12,629 nucleotides of DNA. It comes from Thermoanaerobaculia bacterium (GTDB lineage: Bacteria > Acidobacteriota > Thermoanaerobaculia > Multivoradales > JAHEKO01). Below, in pieces: positions 1 to 6,956 of this stretch. Made by a program: the position numbers and the translations under genes. The notes below the pieces were generated by a model. The model saw only the letters and a list, made by a program, of their open reading frames with translations. It ran no database searches and had not been told where the DNA came from. Within the stretch, counting starts at the first letter, position 1. Every line of letters starts with the position of its first letter. The stretch lies in NCBI GenBank assembly GCA_029287645.1, contig JARFQS010000141.1, forward strand, positions 1-12,629. The letters run 5' to 3'.

Positions 1-133
1 GTCTCTCGGAGATCGGGGAGCTGCCGACCCGCAGTGATCGTGCGGATTCTCAGGGGAGGGGCGAGGTTCTGGCCCGAATCGTCTTGTGCCATCGATGGTT
101 CACCTGGCCGAGCTTCTGGGTGACCTCAGCTAT
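1..133. other. Left flank without a supported gene
   Basis: This stretch lies downstream of the minus-strand gene that ends at 134 and runs to the window edge. A short plus-strand frame from base 2 closes at a TGA at 35-37 and could be the last codons of a gene entering from the left, but a few residues cannot be judged. I see no clear terminator hairpin, RNA gene or repeat here. Confidence 0.4.
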
Positions 134-856
134 CTACGGACTCGTCTTGTATGCGGACCAGTCACCCGACGCGGGTCGCCCGGCCGAGAGGTCGAAGGCG
201 AACCACCTGCCTCGGATCTCTCCGTTGACCGTGTCGAGGACTCCCTTGACCGTGGCGACGGCGCCCTTGCGGGAGTCGATCATCTCGAGCTCCAGTCTCT
301 CGCCCACGAGCGTGCCCCGCATGGAGCCCTGATTTCCGTTGCTCATGCGGTAGGTTCCCGTGACCAGGAGATTCTCGGCCTCCAACTCGAAGACCCCATA
401 GAGGTCGATCGGCTGGGCCTCGACTCGCCACACCCCAGCGATGCCGCCACTTCGAGCTTGTCGTCGCTCCTCGGTCAGCTCGTACTCCTGGACGATCCCG
501 GACAGGCGCCGCATTCGCTCGTACATGCGCTGGCGGGCGGCGGCACTCTCCTTGGCGCTTGCACAGGCTTCCTCGATCGCCACTCCGACCTCCTCTTCCA
601 GTCGGGTGAAGCTGGACAAAGAGGCGTTGGGATCCGCGATGAGCTCGTCGAGCTCCGCGTTGAGCCTCTGCAGGTTTGCAGCGGCGCGCGACTCACGGGA
701 TCGAGCTCGTCCATAAGTTGCGATCTCCTCGTCGAGGAGGCCCGCTTCGATCGAGAAGGCGCTCTGGAGAGTGGCGGCGCTCTCGGCGGGTGCGGAAACA
801 GCGGGGTACGGGACCCAGAGGAGGCTGCAGACGAGTAAGACCTTCAGAATTCGCAT
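134..856 (-). CDS. Secreted coiled-coil protein with C-terminal beta-barrel-like domain
   Basis: Hypothetical exported protein of 240 residues. Residues 1-22 form a signal peptide: basic start, hydrophobic core and an AVSA-type cleavage site. Residues about 30-135 are rich in Ala, Glu, Arg and Leu with heptad-like spacing and are probably helical or coiled coil. Residues about 139-240 alternate hydrophobic and polar residues with many Gly turns (GVWRV, GVFELE, VTGTYR, GSMRGTLVG, LELEMID, GRWFAFDLS), which reads as an eight-stranded lipocalin- or avidin-like beta domain. I know this pattern from uncharacterised exported proteins of GC-rich diderms, but I can name no ligand or reaction. The ATG at 856-854 is preceded by AGGA about nine bases upstream. 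It is divergent from the gene at 1035 with a 178-bp gap that must hold both promoters; I could not identify either. The stop is TAG. The reading frame is secure, the function unknown. Confidence 0.82.
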   Translation of the reverse strand: MRILKVLLVCSLLWVPYPAVSAPAESAATLQSAFSIEAGLLDEEIATYGRARSRESRAAANLQRLNAELDELIADPNASLSSFTRLEEEVGVAIEEACASAKESAAARQRMYERMRRLSGIVQEYELTEERRQARSGGIAGVWRVEAQPIDLYGVFELEAENLLVTGTYRMSNGNQGSMRGTLVGERLELEMIDSRKGAVATVKGVLDTVNGEIRGRWFAFDLSAGRPASGDWSAYKTSP

Positions 857-1034
857 GGTTCTATCCTAGCTCGGTTTTGCGGTCGGCAGATCGGGGTGGA
901 CGCATCGACGTGTCTCTTCCTCTGTAACGAAATTGGCGCCCACTGGACCCATCATCACCGCTCGACGATGGGCGGAGGAGTCCGGACTCCAGGAAGTAGC
1001 CGATCACGATCATATCCCCACGAGGAGACCCAAC

Positions 1035-1898
1035 ATGAAGCGAAAGAAGTGCTTCACCGCAGGCATACTGCTGGTGTTGTCGGCAGCCTTGACCTCGGGC
1101 GCCTTCGGTTCCGGTGCGCCCCTGACCGTGCTGAACAAATCGATGAGCTCGGACGAGGGCTCACTGTCCTTCGATCTCTGGAACACCAGCGACAGGATGA
1201 TCACCGCTTGGAGGCTGAGCCTGGCCTACGATGATGGCACTGGCAAGAGCAGGAGCTCCGTTCTGGATCAAGACTTCGCCTTGTCCCCTGTGAGACCGGG
1301 AGAGGGCCAGCCGGCGAGTCGAGGTGTCGGAATCGAGGGCCCGCTGTTTCCGGGTGAGGTGGCTTCAGCGGCGTGGGAGGTCGAGCTCCCCAGAGCCGGT
1401 CTGGAGCCTGCGGCGCTGTCTCTGCGTGCAGTGGCCGTCGTCTTCGAGGATGGGAGCTTCGCGGGAGATCGGGAGGCTTCCAGGGCTATTCTCTCGGCTC
1501 GCAGGGTTCGTCTCGAGGAGATGAAAAGCGCCCTGGGACTCCTGAGGGCAACGCGTGACAAGGGCCGGACCAGAGGCGCTGTACAAGGCTTGCTGGCCAC
1601 GAGAGCCCGAGAGCTACGAGAAGAGAGTCAGGACACTCGGCTGTCGGACGGCCTTCGCCGCGAGGTCGCAGCACAGAGATCGGCCGCCAAGCTGGAAGTC
1701 GCGGAGCTTCTCGAGAGTCTCGAAGCTTCGGCCACGGTCGACGGTTTCGGCATCGAAGACAGGGTCCTCGAAAGTGCCATCCAGCAGCTCGAAGGGCGAA
1801 TTGCCGCCGGTGATGGGCGAGACGGGCGCCAGATGGGCGCTCGACATCCCGACCCTGGGCGCAGCGGGTTGCAGTCCAGAGAGGGGGTGCAGCGATGA
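1035..1898 (+). CDS. Secreted protein of unknown function, beta domain plus helical tail
   Basis: Hypothetical exported protein of 287 residues. The frame is open further upstream, but the ATG at 1035 is preferred: GAGGAG at 1022-1027 is seven bases before it, and it begins directly with a signal peptide (residues 1-26: basic KRKK, hydrophobic core, Ala/Gly cleavage region). Residues about 28-137 look like an immunoglobulin- or FN3-like beta sandwich (SLSFDLWN, ITAWRLSLAYDDG, LFPGEVASAAWEVELP, LRAVAVVFEDGSF), a pattern seen in uncharacterised exported proteins. Residues about 147-258 are charged and helical with many Arg, Glu, Ala and Leu. The last 28 residues are Gly/Arg-rich and look disordered. 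There is no Cys beyond residue 6 in the signal peptide and no catalytic motif. Its TGA overlaps the ATG of the next gene by four bases, so the two are very likely made together and may act as partners. Confidence 0.82.
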   Translation: MKRKKCFTAGILLVLSAALTSGAFGSGAPLTVLNKSMSSDEGSLSFDLWNTSDRMITAWRLSLAYDDGTGKSRSSVLDQDFALSPVRPGEGQPASRGVGIEGPLFPGEVASAAWEVELPRAGLEPAALSLRAVAVVFEDGSFAGDREASRAILSARRVRLEEMKSALGLLRATRDKGRTRGAVQGLLATRARELREESQDTRLSDGLRREVAAQRSAAKLEVAELLESLEASATVDGFGIEDRVLESAIQQLEGRIAAGDGRDGRQMGARHPDPGRSGLQSREGVQR

Positions 1899-2890
1899 GA
1901 CGATCTCGAATTGGCTTGATCTGGTGTGCTGCCGCCGGCCTTCTGTCGGTCGGTCTACCGAGCGCCTCGGAGGCTCTGTGCAAGGGTTCTCTGGAGACTC
2001 TCGGAGGCGGCTCGGTCATGTCCAGAAGGTGTCCGTCGCCCAGCCTGAAGAGAACCTGGCGAATCGAGTGCCGGGACGCCTGCGACTACGTGACCTCGTC
2101 GTTCAATCAGACACTGATCGGTGTCGGCGCCTGCATGAAGGATCCCAAGTGCACCGCGGGCATCAAGTGCCTGCCGATTGCCGGAGCCGACATCAGGGCC
2201 TACAACCCTCCGTCCCTCTCCAGCAGCATCCTGAATCGGGACGGTCGCTATACGCTGCCGCCCTGTGTAGCCCCTGCCTGCTATACCAGCAGCGTGAACA
2301 CGATGACCGTCTTCTGTGCCTGTGATGGCGATCACCCCGGCTGGTGGTGTGCAGAGAACGATCCCCTCATTCTCAGCCTGAGCGATTCGAGATACCGTAT
2401 GACAGATCTGAGCGGCGGTGTCGAGTTCGATCTGGGCGCAAAGGGTGTAGCCCGTCAGGTTCCTTGGACGCTCGGGTCCTCCGACGAGGCCTTCCTGGCA
2501 TTGGATCGCAACGGCAATGGTGTCGTCGACGATGGAACCGAGCTGTTCGGCGATGTCACGCCACAGCACCAGACCACCGATCCCAACGGATTCGAAGCAC
2601 TGGCGCTGCACGACGACACGCTGAATGGCGGCAACGAAGATGGTCGTATCGACGCCGCCGACGCGATCTTTGGACGACTATGGTTGTGGACAGATCGGAA
2701 TCACAATGGTGTGTCCGAGTCGAGGGAGCTCGAGTACCTCCGGGATTCCGAAGTCGAGTGGATCAGCCTGGCCTATCGGGAGAGCGACCGGGTGGATCGG
2801 TTTGGCAACGAGTTTCGCTATCAGGGCCGAGCCGGCCTTGCAGGAGGACGCACGAGAGTGATCTGGAATGTGTTCCTGACCGCCGAGTGA
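1895..2890 (+). CDS. Secreted Cys-rich protein with EF-hand-type calcium-binding region
   Basis: Exported protein of 331 residues. A signal peptide (1-27) ends near an SEA|L site. Residues 29-152 carry twelve cysteines (29, 46, 59, 63, 80, 86, 92, 124, 129, 141, 143, 152), probably in disulphides. Residues about 157-331 match a known exported module: an FDL...VPWT strand region, then calcium-loop motifs. The first has D204, N206, N208, D212 and E216 followed by LFG; a second, looser one has N247, D249, D253 and D256; the third is a canonical EF loop with D267, N269, N271, V273, E275 and E278. In known proteins this module occurs in large adhesins and RTX/FrpC-like exoproteins, where it binds calcium. 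Here it is a short stand-alone protein with its own Cys-rich head. It starts within the stop of the upstream gene (ATGA), implying translational coupling. No enzyme motif is seen; a calcium-stabilised surface or extracellular structural protein is the likeliest reading, as inference. Confidence 0.85.
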   Translation: MRRSRIGLIWCAAAGLLSVGLPSASEALCKGSLETLGGGSVMSRRCPSPSLKRTWRIECRDACDYVTSSFNQTLIGVGACMKDPKCTAGIKCLPIAGADIRAYNPPSLSSSILNRDGRYTLPPCVAPACYTSSVNTMTVFCACDGDHPGWWCAENDPLILSLSDSRYRMTDLSGGVEFDLGAKGVARQVPWTLGSSDEAFLALDRNGNGVVDDGTELFGDVTPQHQTTDPNGFEALALHDDTLNGGNEDGRIDAADAIFGRLWLWTDRNHNGVSESRELEYLRDSEVEWISLAYRESDRVDRFGNEFRYQGRAGLAGGRTRVIWNVFLTAE

Positions 2891-2922
2891 CGGAACCCAC
2901 AGATCGAGAGTTGAGCAACCGA

Positions 2923-2962
2923 GTCGGAGGCCGGCTGCCTGGAGCGGATGCCGGCCTCCGGC
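2923..2962 (+). other. Strong hairpin between the EF-hand gene and the small membrane-protein gene
   Basis: GGAGGCCGGC at 2926-2935 is the exact reverse complement of GCCGGCCTCC at 2950-2959. The stem extends outward by three more pairs (2923-2925 with 2960-2962), one of them a U-G wobble that pairs only in a plus-strand transcript. The loop is 14 bases. No T-run follows, so it is not a standard intrinsic terminator. It ends 9 bases before the ribosome-binding site of the next gene and could be an mRNA processing or stability element, an attenuator or a factor-dependent terminator. Confidence 0.5.
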
Positions 2963-2983
2963 GCTACTGTTGGAGGAGAAGAG

Positions 2984-3229
2984 ATGCTCGGTTTTTCGTT
3001 TGCGAAGATCGTCGAGGTCCTGATCGTGCTCTTGGTACCAGCGGCTGTGGTTTTCTCAGGAGATCGCAGCGCGCCTCTACCCAGCCGCCTGGCGCTGGGC
3101 CTGGGTCTCGTGGGAGCACTGCTGTTTCTGGTCTCGGTCCTTTCCGGACCCCGAGGCGAGGAGGGGTACCTGGTGGCCGCCACCGTTGGTCTCGGCCTCG
3201 GCGGCTGGTCGCGGATCACTTCACCCTGA
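2984..3229 (+). CDS. Small membrane protein of unknown function
   Basis: An 81-residue protein made almost entirely of hydrophobic segments: about residues 8-25, 35-53 and a weaker Gly/Val/Ala-rich one at 62-75, separated by short charged loops (GDRSAP and GPRGEE). No domain is recognised. The frame is open from an ATG at 2948, but that codon lies in the loop of the hairpin at 2923-2962. The ATG at 2984 has GGAGGAG at 2972-2978 with a five-base spacer and gives a sensible membrane protein, so it is taken as the start. The gene lies 93 bp behind the secreted EF-hand gene on the same strand and may be the last gene of that operon. Its final 14 bases overlap the end of the convergent collar-domain gene. 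Confidence 0.7.
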   Translation: MLGFSFAKIVEVLIVLLVPAAVVFSGDRSAPLPSRLALGLGLVGALLFLVSVLSGPRGEEGYLVAATVGLGLGGWSRITSP

Positions 3230-3785
3230 TAATGAAGTAGGTACCGAGATACTGCGGGCGGCTGTCCCCCCCGTGGTTGTGATTGCCGGTGGCATGGATC
3301 TGCAAGTCGTGCGTGTGACGAAATCCTCGATTGCCCGAAGAATCCAGGTAGCGCGGCGATCCTGACAGCTGATTGACACGATTCGTCGCAGTGCCGCGAT
3401 GACTGTGCTGACCGTCCGCGGCGATCTCGTTGGTTCCGCCCGTGGTACCGAGCTCGTCGGCGGACGCCACCCCCATCACGAATCGGTTCTCCATCAGGTT
3501 GGGGAGCTCCTTACCGTGAAACGGTGAGTTTGCGTCACTCACTGTGCGACCGTCGCACGGGAGCCAACCCTGGGGTAGCGAGTCGAGGTTGCCGACGTAG
3601 GGAAGGATGGCACCGACGGGGACGCCCATGAGCCCGGAGCCTCCGCTGCCAGAAGAGGCCTGATCGGCGGGAGCCATGCTGCTCCGGTCAGGTTGTGCCA
3701 CCAGAGCGAAGGCCCCGAGGGCGGCGACACCTGCCATCAGCGCAATGATGATCCAGAGGCGGTTCTGTCGTGATGCGCTTCTCAT
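3216..3785 (-). CDS. Membrane-anchored phage tail-collar-domain protein
   Basis: Protein of 189 residues. Residues about 9-30 form one transmembrane segment after a short basic N-terminus, so it is probably anchored with its C-terminal part outside the cytoplasm. A Gly/Ser-rich linker (about 43-53) leads to a tail-collar domain (about 55-103): VPVGAILPYVG, then LPQGWLPCDGR, then LPNLMENRFVMG, the pattern of phage tail fibre and microcystin-dependent proteins. The rest is Gly/Asn/His-rich with spaced His pairs (H127/H129, H157/H159, H164, H169/H171) and ends in RPQYLGTYFIIRVK, the usual collar-family ending. In phage T4 short tail fibres, His residues of this type bind metal at a trimer axis; that role here is inferred. 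AAGGAG lies six bases before the ATG. No other phage genes are nearby. It is downstream of and co-directional with the glycosyltransferase gene (70-bp gap), so co-transcription is possible. Confidence 0.85.
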   Translation of the reverse strand: MRSASRQNRLWIIIALMAGVAALGAFALVAQPDRSSMAPADQASSGSGGSGLMGVPVGAILPYVGNLDSLPQGWLPCDGRTVSDANSPFHGKELPNLMENRFVMGVASADELGTTGGTNEIAADGQHSHRGTATNRVNQLSGSPRYLDSSGNRGFRHTHDLQIHATGNHNHGGDSRPQYLGTYFIIRVK

Positions 3786-3855
3786 ACTGATCTCCTTCCG
3801 GCCGCTCGACAGGCGGTCCGTTCAATCGTGTGGTTCCTGACCGAGACTAACAGCT

Positions 3856-5574
3856 TCAGTCGCGAATGGCCTCGGATCGCAGCCGATCAGTCCATTCTTT
3901 CTCGATCTGTGCCGGCCCCGGCATCTGCTGCTCGAGGAAGATGGTCGCCAGTCTCCGGTGGGCATCTTCGTCGTCCGTCAGGTCGTACAGGAAGAGGGAA
4001 CGCCCCAGGATCGCCGTGGGCTCGCGGCTCGAGAGCCAGGCGAAAGCCTCCGGTGTCGGGCGATAGACGCCTGGAAGATGAGTGGCTGACACAGCGAGCA
4101 GGGCGCGCGCTTCGTCCCGTAGGTCCAGAGTCGGGTCGCCCAGGCGCTCTCGAGACGACTCGTAGTAGACAGGAAGGTAGCGGATTCCATAGGCCTCGGG
4201 ATCGGCGTTGCCGAAGTACGAAAGGTAGACGCCTCCAATGCCTTCGTCTCTCAGGAGGTCGTCGAGGTGCCTCAGTTCCTGGCCCCAATCGAGGTTCGAG
4301 TCGGCGAGGTAGTCGATTGCCGAGTCCGGGTCGCCGATCAGCTGATTGAAATAGGCGATGTAGTGGGGGTGGGCCACAGCGATGTCGACTGCCATCCAGG
4401 CCGATAGAAGGCCGAGAACCAAGCGAGGAGCTGGCCTCTTCTGGCGCCAGAGACGCCCACCCAGCTCTCCCACGATCAAGAACAGCAGAGGGAAGATCGG
4501 CAGAAGGTGTCGGAGCCCGATCTGAAGGTCCGACAGCGAGGCCACGAAGAAGAACAGAAGTGAAGGAAAGATCAACCAGACAGAGACGAGCTCACGATGT
4601 GGAGAGCGACGGACCAGGAGAGCAGCGGTTGCAAGCAGAATCAGGAACGGTATCGGGTTCTTCAGCAGGAACGCCACCAGGAAGTAGATGGGCGATCCGC
4701 TGATGGACAATCTCCCGAGAAGATAGTTCTCGTGGCCGGCCGCACTGTGGAACAAGACCTCCCTCACGGAAGCGAAGAAGGCTCCGAGGTCTCCCCAGTA
4801 GACCGTCGTGAGGACCGCGAGGGCCGCTGCGAGGCAGGCGCCGCCGTGTTTCAGAAACACCCATCCCGAGGGAGGTTGCTTGCGCCAGGTCCAGGCCAGG
4901 ATGAACAGATAGATGGGTAGCAGCAGAACCGCCGACCCTTTGGTCGCCAGCGCGACTCCGAGCCCGATCCCCGCTACCACCGCATTCCGCGTCGATGGAG
5001 GACCTGCGTGTTTGGAGAGGCACGCGAGTGCCAGGGGGACGGTGAGAGCGATGGCCAGATCCGTGGTGGCGAGATGTCCATGAGCCAGGATCAGCGGGTT
5101 GAGGGTGCACATGAGGAGCGCGATCACCCCGGCGGGAGGTCCGAACAATTGGTTCCCCCACCACCACAGGAACGCTCCGAGAAGGACCGAAAGCCCCATC
5201 ACCATCAGGCGAGCCGGCATCAGCATCCGGGGGGCGGGCACGGTGTTTTCGTAGAGGAATTCGACACTCAGCGGCCAGTACGGGGGCATCGTTCCGTCGG
5301 GGTTCGACTGCGCCATCTCGACGGGTAGGAAGAGCAGGGGCAGGGCTTCGATCAGTCGTGCCAGGGGAGGATGCTCTCGGTCGATGTTGTAGTGACCTGT
5401 CTTCCATAGGTAGTGCCCTGCTACCAGATTCGGCGGCTCGTCCATGATCCCCGAGTCGTGCTGGGCCGCTCCATACGACAGGCCGAAGAGGACCAGGAGC
5501 AAGAGTATCGGCAGCAGCAGATTCAGTGGCTTCAGACGGGTGCCTGGGACGGTGTTGGCTTGGACGGAGCTCAT
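3856..5574 (-). CDS. GT-C / PMT-type (GT39-like) membrane glycosyltransferase
   Basis: Protein of 572 residues predicted to move a sugar from a polyprenyl-phosphate donor to a protein or lipid acceptor on the outer face of the inner membrane. After a first membrane helix (about 17-36) comes the GT-C loop with the acidic pair D45-E46 in MDEPPNL and then REHPPLARL (66-74), which are the hallmark residues of PMT_2/ArnT-like enzymes. Roughly ten further hydrophobic helices follow up to about residue 400 (for example 122-138, 147-165, 200-228, 248-258, 295-320, 330-346, 354-370, 385-400). A C-terminal soluble part starts with ADSNLDWGQEL (424-434), a signature I associate with this bacterial subfamily, then LSYFGNADPEAYGIRYLP. 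Donor and acceptor cannot be told from sequence. GAGG lies six bases before the ATG. It is divergent from the HtrA-like gene, and the collar-domain gene follows it on the same strand. Confidence 0.9.
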   Translation of the reverse strand: MSSVQANTVPGTRLKPLNLLLPILLLLVLFGLSYGAAQHDSGIMDEPPNLVAGHYLWKTGHYNIDREHPPLARLIEALPLLFLPVEMAQSNPDGTMPPYWPLSVEFLYENTVPAPRMLMPARLMVMGLSVLLGAFLWWWGNQLFGPPAGVIALLMCTLNPLILAHGHLATTDLAIALTVPLALACLSKHAGPPSTRNAVVAGIGLGVALATKGSAVLLLPIYLFILAWTWRKQPPSGWVFLKHGGACLAAALAVLTTVYWGDLGAFFASVREVLFHSAAGHENYLLGRLSISGSPIYFLVAFLLKNPIPFLILLATAALLVRRSPHRELVSVWLIFPSLLFFFVASLSDLQIGLRHLLPIFPLLFLIVGELGGRLWRQKRPAPRLVLGLLSAWMAVDIAVAHPHYIAYFNQLIGDPDSAIDYLADSNLDWGQELRHLDDLLRDEGIGGVYLSYFGNADPEAYGIRYLPVYYESSRERLGDPTLDLRDEARALLAVSATHLPGVYRPTPEAFAWLSSREPTAILGRSLFLYDLTDDEDAHRRLATIFLEQQMPGPAQIEKEWTDRLRSEAIRD

Positions 5575-5612
5575 GAAACCTCGGTGAGTCCCGAAGGGTG
5601 GCGATAGCAGCC

Positions 5613-5656
5613 TTGCGGGCTCTCTGGATCACCAGGAATGATGCCATGGTATGGCA
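5613..5656 (+). promoter_or_regulatory. Possible promoter and inverted repeat ahead of the HtrA-like gene
   Basis: A weak sigma-70-like arrangement is visible: TTGCGG at 5613-5618, an 18-base spacer and AATGAT at 5637-5642. Directly after it TGCCAT-GGT-ATGGCA (5642-5656) is a perfect inverted repeat with six-base arms, of a size and place that would suit an operator. Both lie in the divergent gap between the glycosyltransferase and the protease. A promoter here would favour the protease start at 5701 over the ATG codons at 5638 and 5641. The matches are weak and could be chance. Confidence 0.22.
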
Positions 5657-5700
5657 AGATTCACCTGTTCACTTTGTCTCATCTCAGGAGCTCTAGGACG

Positions 5701-6849
5701 ATGCGAAGCAGCGATTGGAATTGGAGAGGTCGGTCGATTCGCCAGCTGAGTGGACTTCGGAAGCAGGTGGGGAGGAGCGGTCCATGGATGGTGCTGTCGC
5801 TCCTCGGGGCGATGAACGTGGTTCCGTTCGGTCCAGCCGGAGCGGCGCCGTCGACACAGACTGCACCGAGGGGAGGCCTCACGGCAGGGGAGCAGGCAAC
5901 CATCGAGCTGTTCCGACGAGCCTCGCGATCCGTCGTGTACATCACGTCGATCTCTCTGCGTCGGGACTGGTTCGACTTGAACGTGTACGAGATTCCGCGC
6001 GGCACCGGATCGGGATTCGTATGGGATCGGCAGGGTCGAGTCGTCACCAACTACCATCTTCTGCAAGGGGCCAACGCCGCTCAGGTGACGCTCCACGATC
6101 AGACCGTATGGGATGCGAGGGTGATCGGAGTGGCTCCTGAAAAGGACTTGGCGGTTCTGGAGATCGAGGCCCCATCGCAGTCCCTCGATCCCATCACGGT
6201 GGGTAGATCGGCTGACCTCCAGGTGGGGCAGAGCGTGTTCGCGATAGGCAATCCATTCGGGCTGGATCACACGCTTACAACGGGTGTCATCAGTGCTGTG
6301 GGGCGAGAGATCGAATCCGTGGGTCGATTCCCGATCCGAGATGTCATCCAGACCGATGCCGCCATCAATCCTGGCAACTCCGGGGGTCCACTCCTGGACA
6401 GCTCCGGGAATCTGATCGGGGTCAACACGGCGATCTATAGCCCTTCAGGGGCCTATGCGGGTATTGGGTTCGCGATTCCGGTGGATACGGTGAGCTGGGT
6501 GATTCCCGAGCTCATCGCCAAGGGCGTCGTGGAGAGACCGACCCTCGGCGTGGAGCTGCTATCGGCCCGGCTGGCACAGAATCTGGGATTGGAAGGTGCC
6601 CTGATCGGTCGAGTCATGCCGCGAAGTGGTGCCGAGAGGGCGGGCCTTCGAGGGACGCGCCGTGACGCCTACGGTCGTGTCGTTCTGGGAGATGTCATCG
6701 TCGAAGTGGCAGGTCGTGAGGTGAGTACCAACGACGATCTGCTCCTGGCCCTGGATCGACAAAAGCCGGGATCGAGGGTCGAGGTGGTCGTGCTGCGGGA
6801 AGGTCGCCGCAAGGAGTTTCAGGTCGAGCTGGGATCGCCTGGCGGGTGA
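5701..6849 (+). CDS. HtrA/DegP-like serine protease with one PDZ domain
   Basis: Periplasmic or membrane-tethered quality-control protease of 382 residues that would degrade misfolded or damaged envelope proteins. A basic N-terminal stretch is followed by a hydrophobic export or anchor segment (about 29-49). The trypsin-like domain covers about 64-265 with a complete catalytic triad: H119 in TNYHLL, D149 in KDLAVL and S227 in NPGNSGGPL. The spacings (30 and 78 residues) agree with DegP. GTGSGF (101-106) and AIGNPFGL are further family hallmarks. One PDZ domain follows (about 280-378; LIGRVMPRSGAERAGLRG, VILGDVI-like GDVIVEVAG), so the architecture is DegS-like, not two-PDZ DegP-like. The frame is open from 5638, but the ATG at 5701 is chosen because AGGAG at 5686-5690 precedes it by ten bases; the exact start is uncertain, and a long basic region before the hydrophobic core fits a membrane anchor. 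Confidence 0.92.
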   Translation: MRSSDWNWRGRSIRQLSGLRKQVGRSGPWMVLSLLGAMNVVPFGPAGAAPSTQTAPRGGLTAGEQATIELFRRASRSVVYITSISLRRDWFDLNVYEIPRGTGSGFVWDRQGRVVTNYHLLQGANAAQVTLHDQTVWDARVIGVAPEKDLAVLEIEAPSQSLDPITVGRSADLQVGQSVFAIGNPFGLDHTLTTGVISAVGREIESVGRFPIRDVIQTDAAINPGNSGGPLLDSSGNLIGVNTAIYSPSGAYAGIGFAIPVDTVSWVIPELIAKGVVERPTLGVELLSARLAQNLGLEGALIGRVMPRSGAERAGLRGTRRDAYGRVVLGDVIVEVAGREVSTNDDLLLALDRQKPGSRVEVVVLREGRRKEFQVELGSPGG

Positions 6850-6956
6850 GCCGAGAAACGGCAGCGAAGTGGGCCCCCTATAGAATGGCGTAGTTTCATT
6901 GGGAAGACCTTCAGCCGTGTCGGCTGCCATGCCGCGATTTCGAAAGGAGGGCCATG

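Noticed and set aside
1..30. Possible adapter at the left end, because the first bases include CTCGGAGAT, also found in the Nextera adapter
   Set aside because: Only about nine bases match and the flanking bases on both sides differ (no mosaic end follows), so this is most simply chance.
86..838. Long plus-strand open frame opposite the first gene
   Set aside because: It mirrors the minus-strand gene, has no ribosome-binding site or recognisable domain, while the minus frame has a signal peptide and structured domain.
3216..3785. Prophage remnant suggested by the tail-collar domain
   Set aside because: No integrase, terminase, capsid, other tail or lysis gene is present on either side, and the protein has its own membrane anchor.
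4592..5647. Second long minus-strand open frame within the glycosyltransferase region
   Set aside because: It is Arg/Pro/Ser-rich shadow translation; the other frame carries the membrane helices and GT-C motifs.
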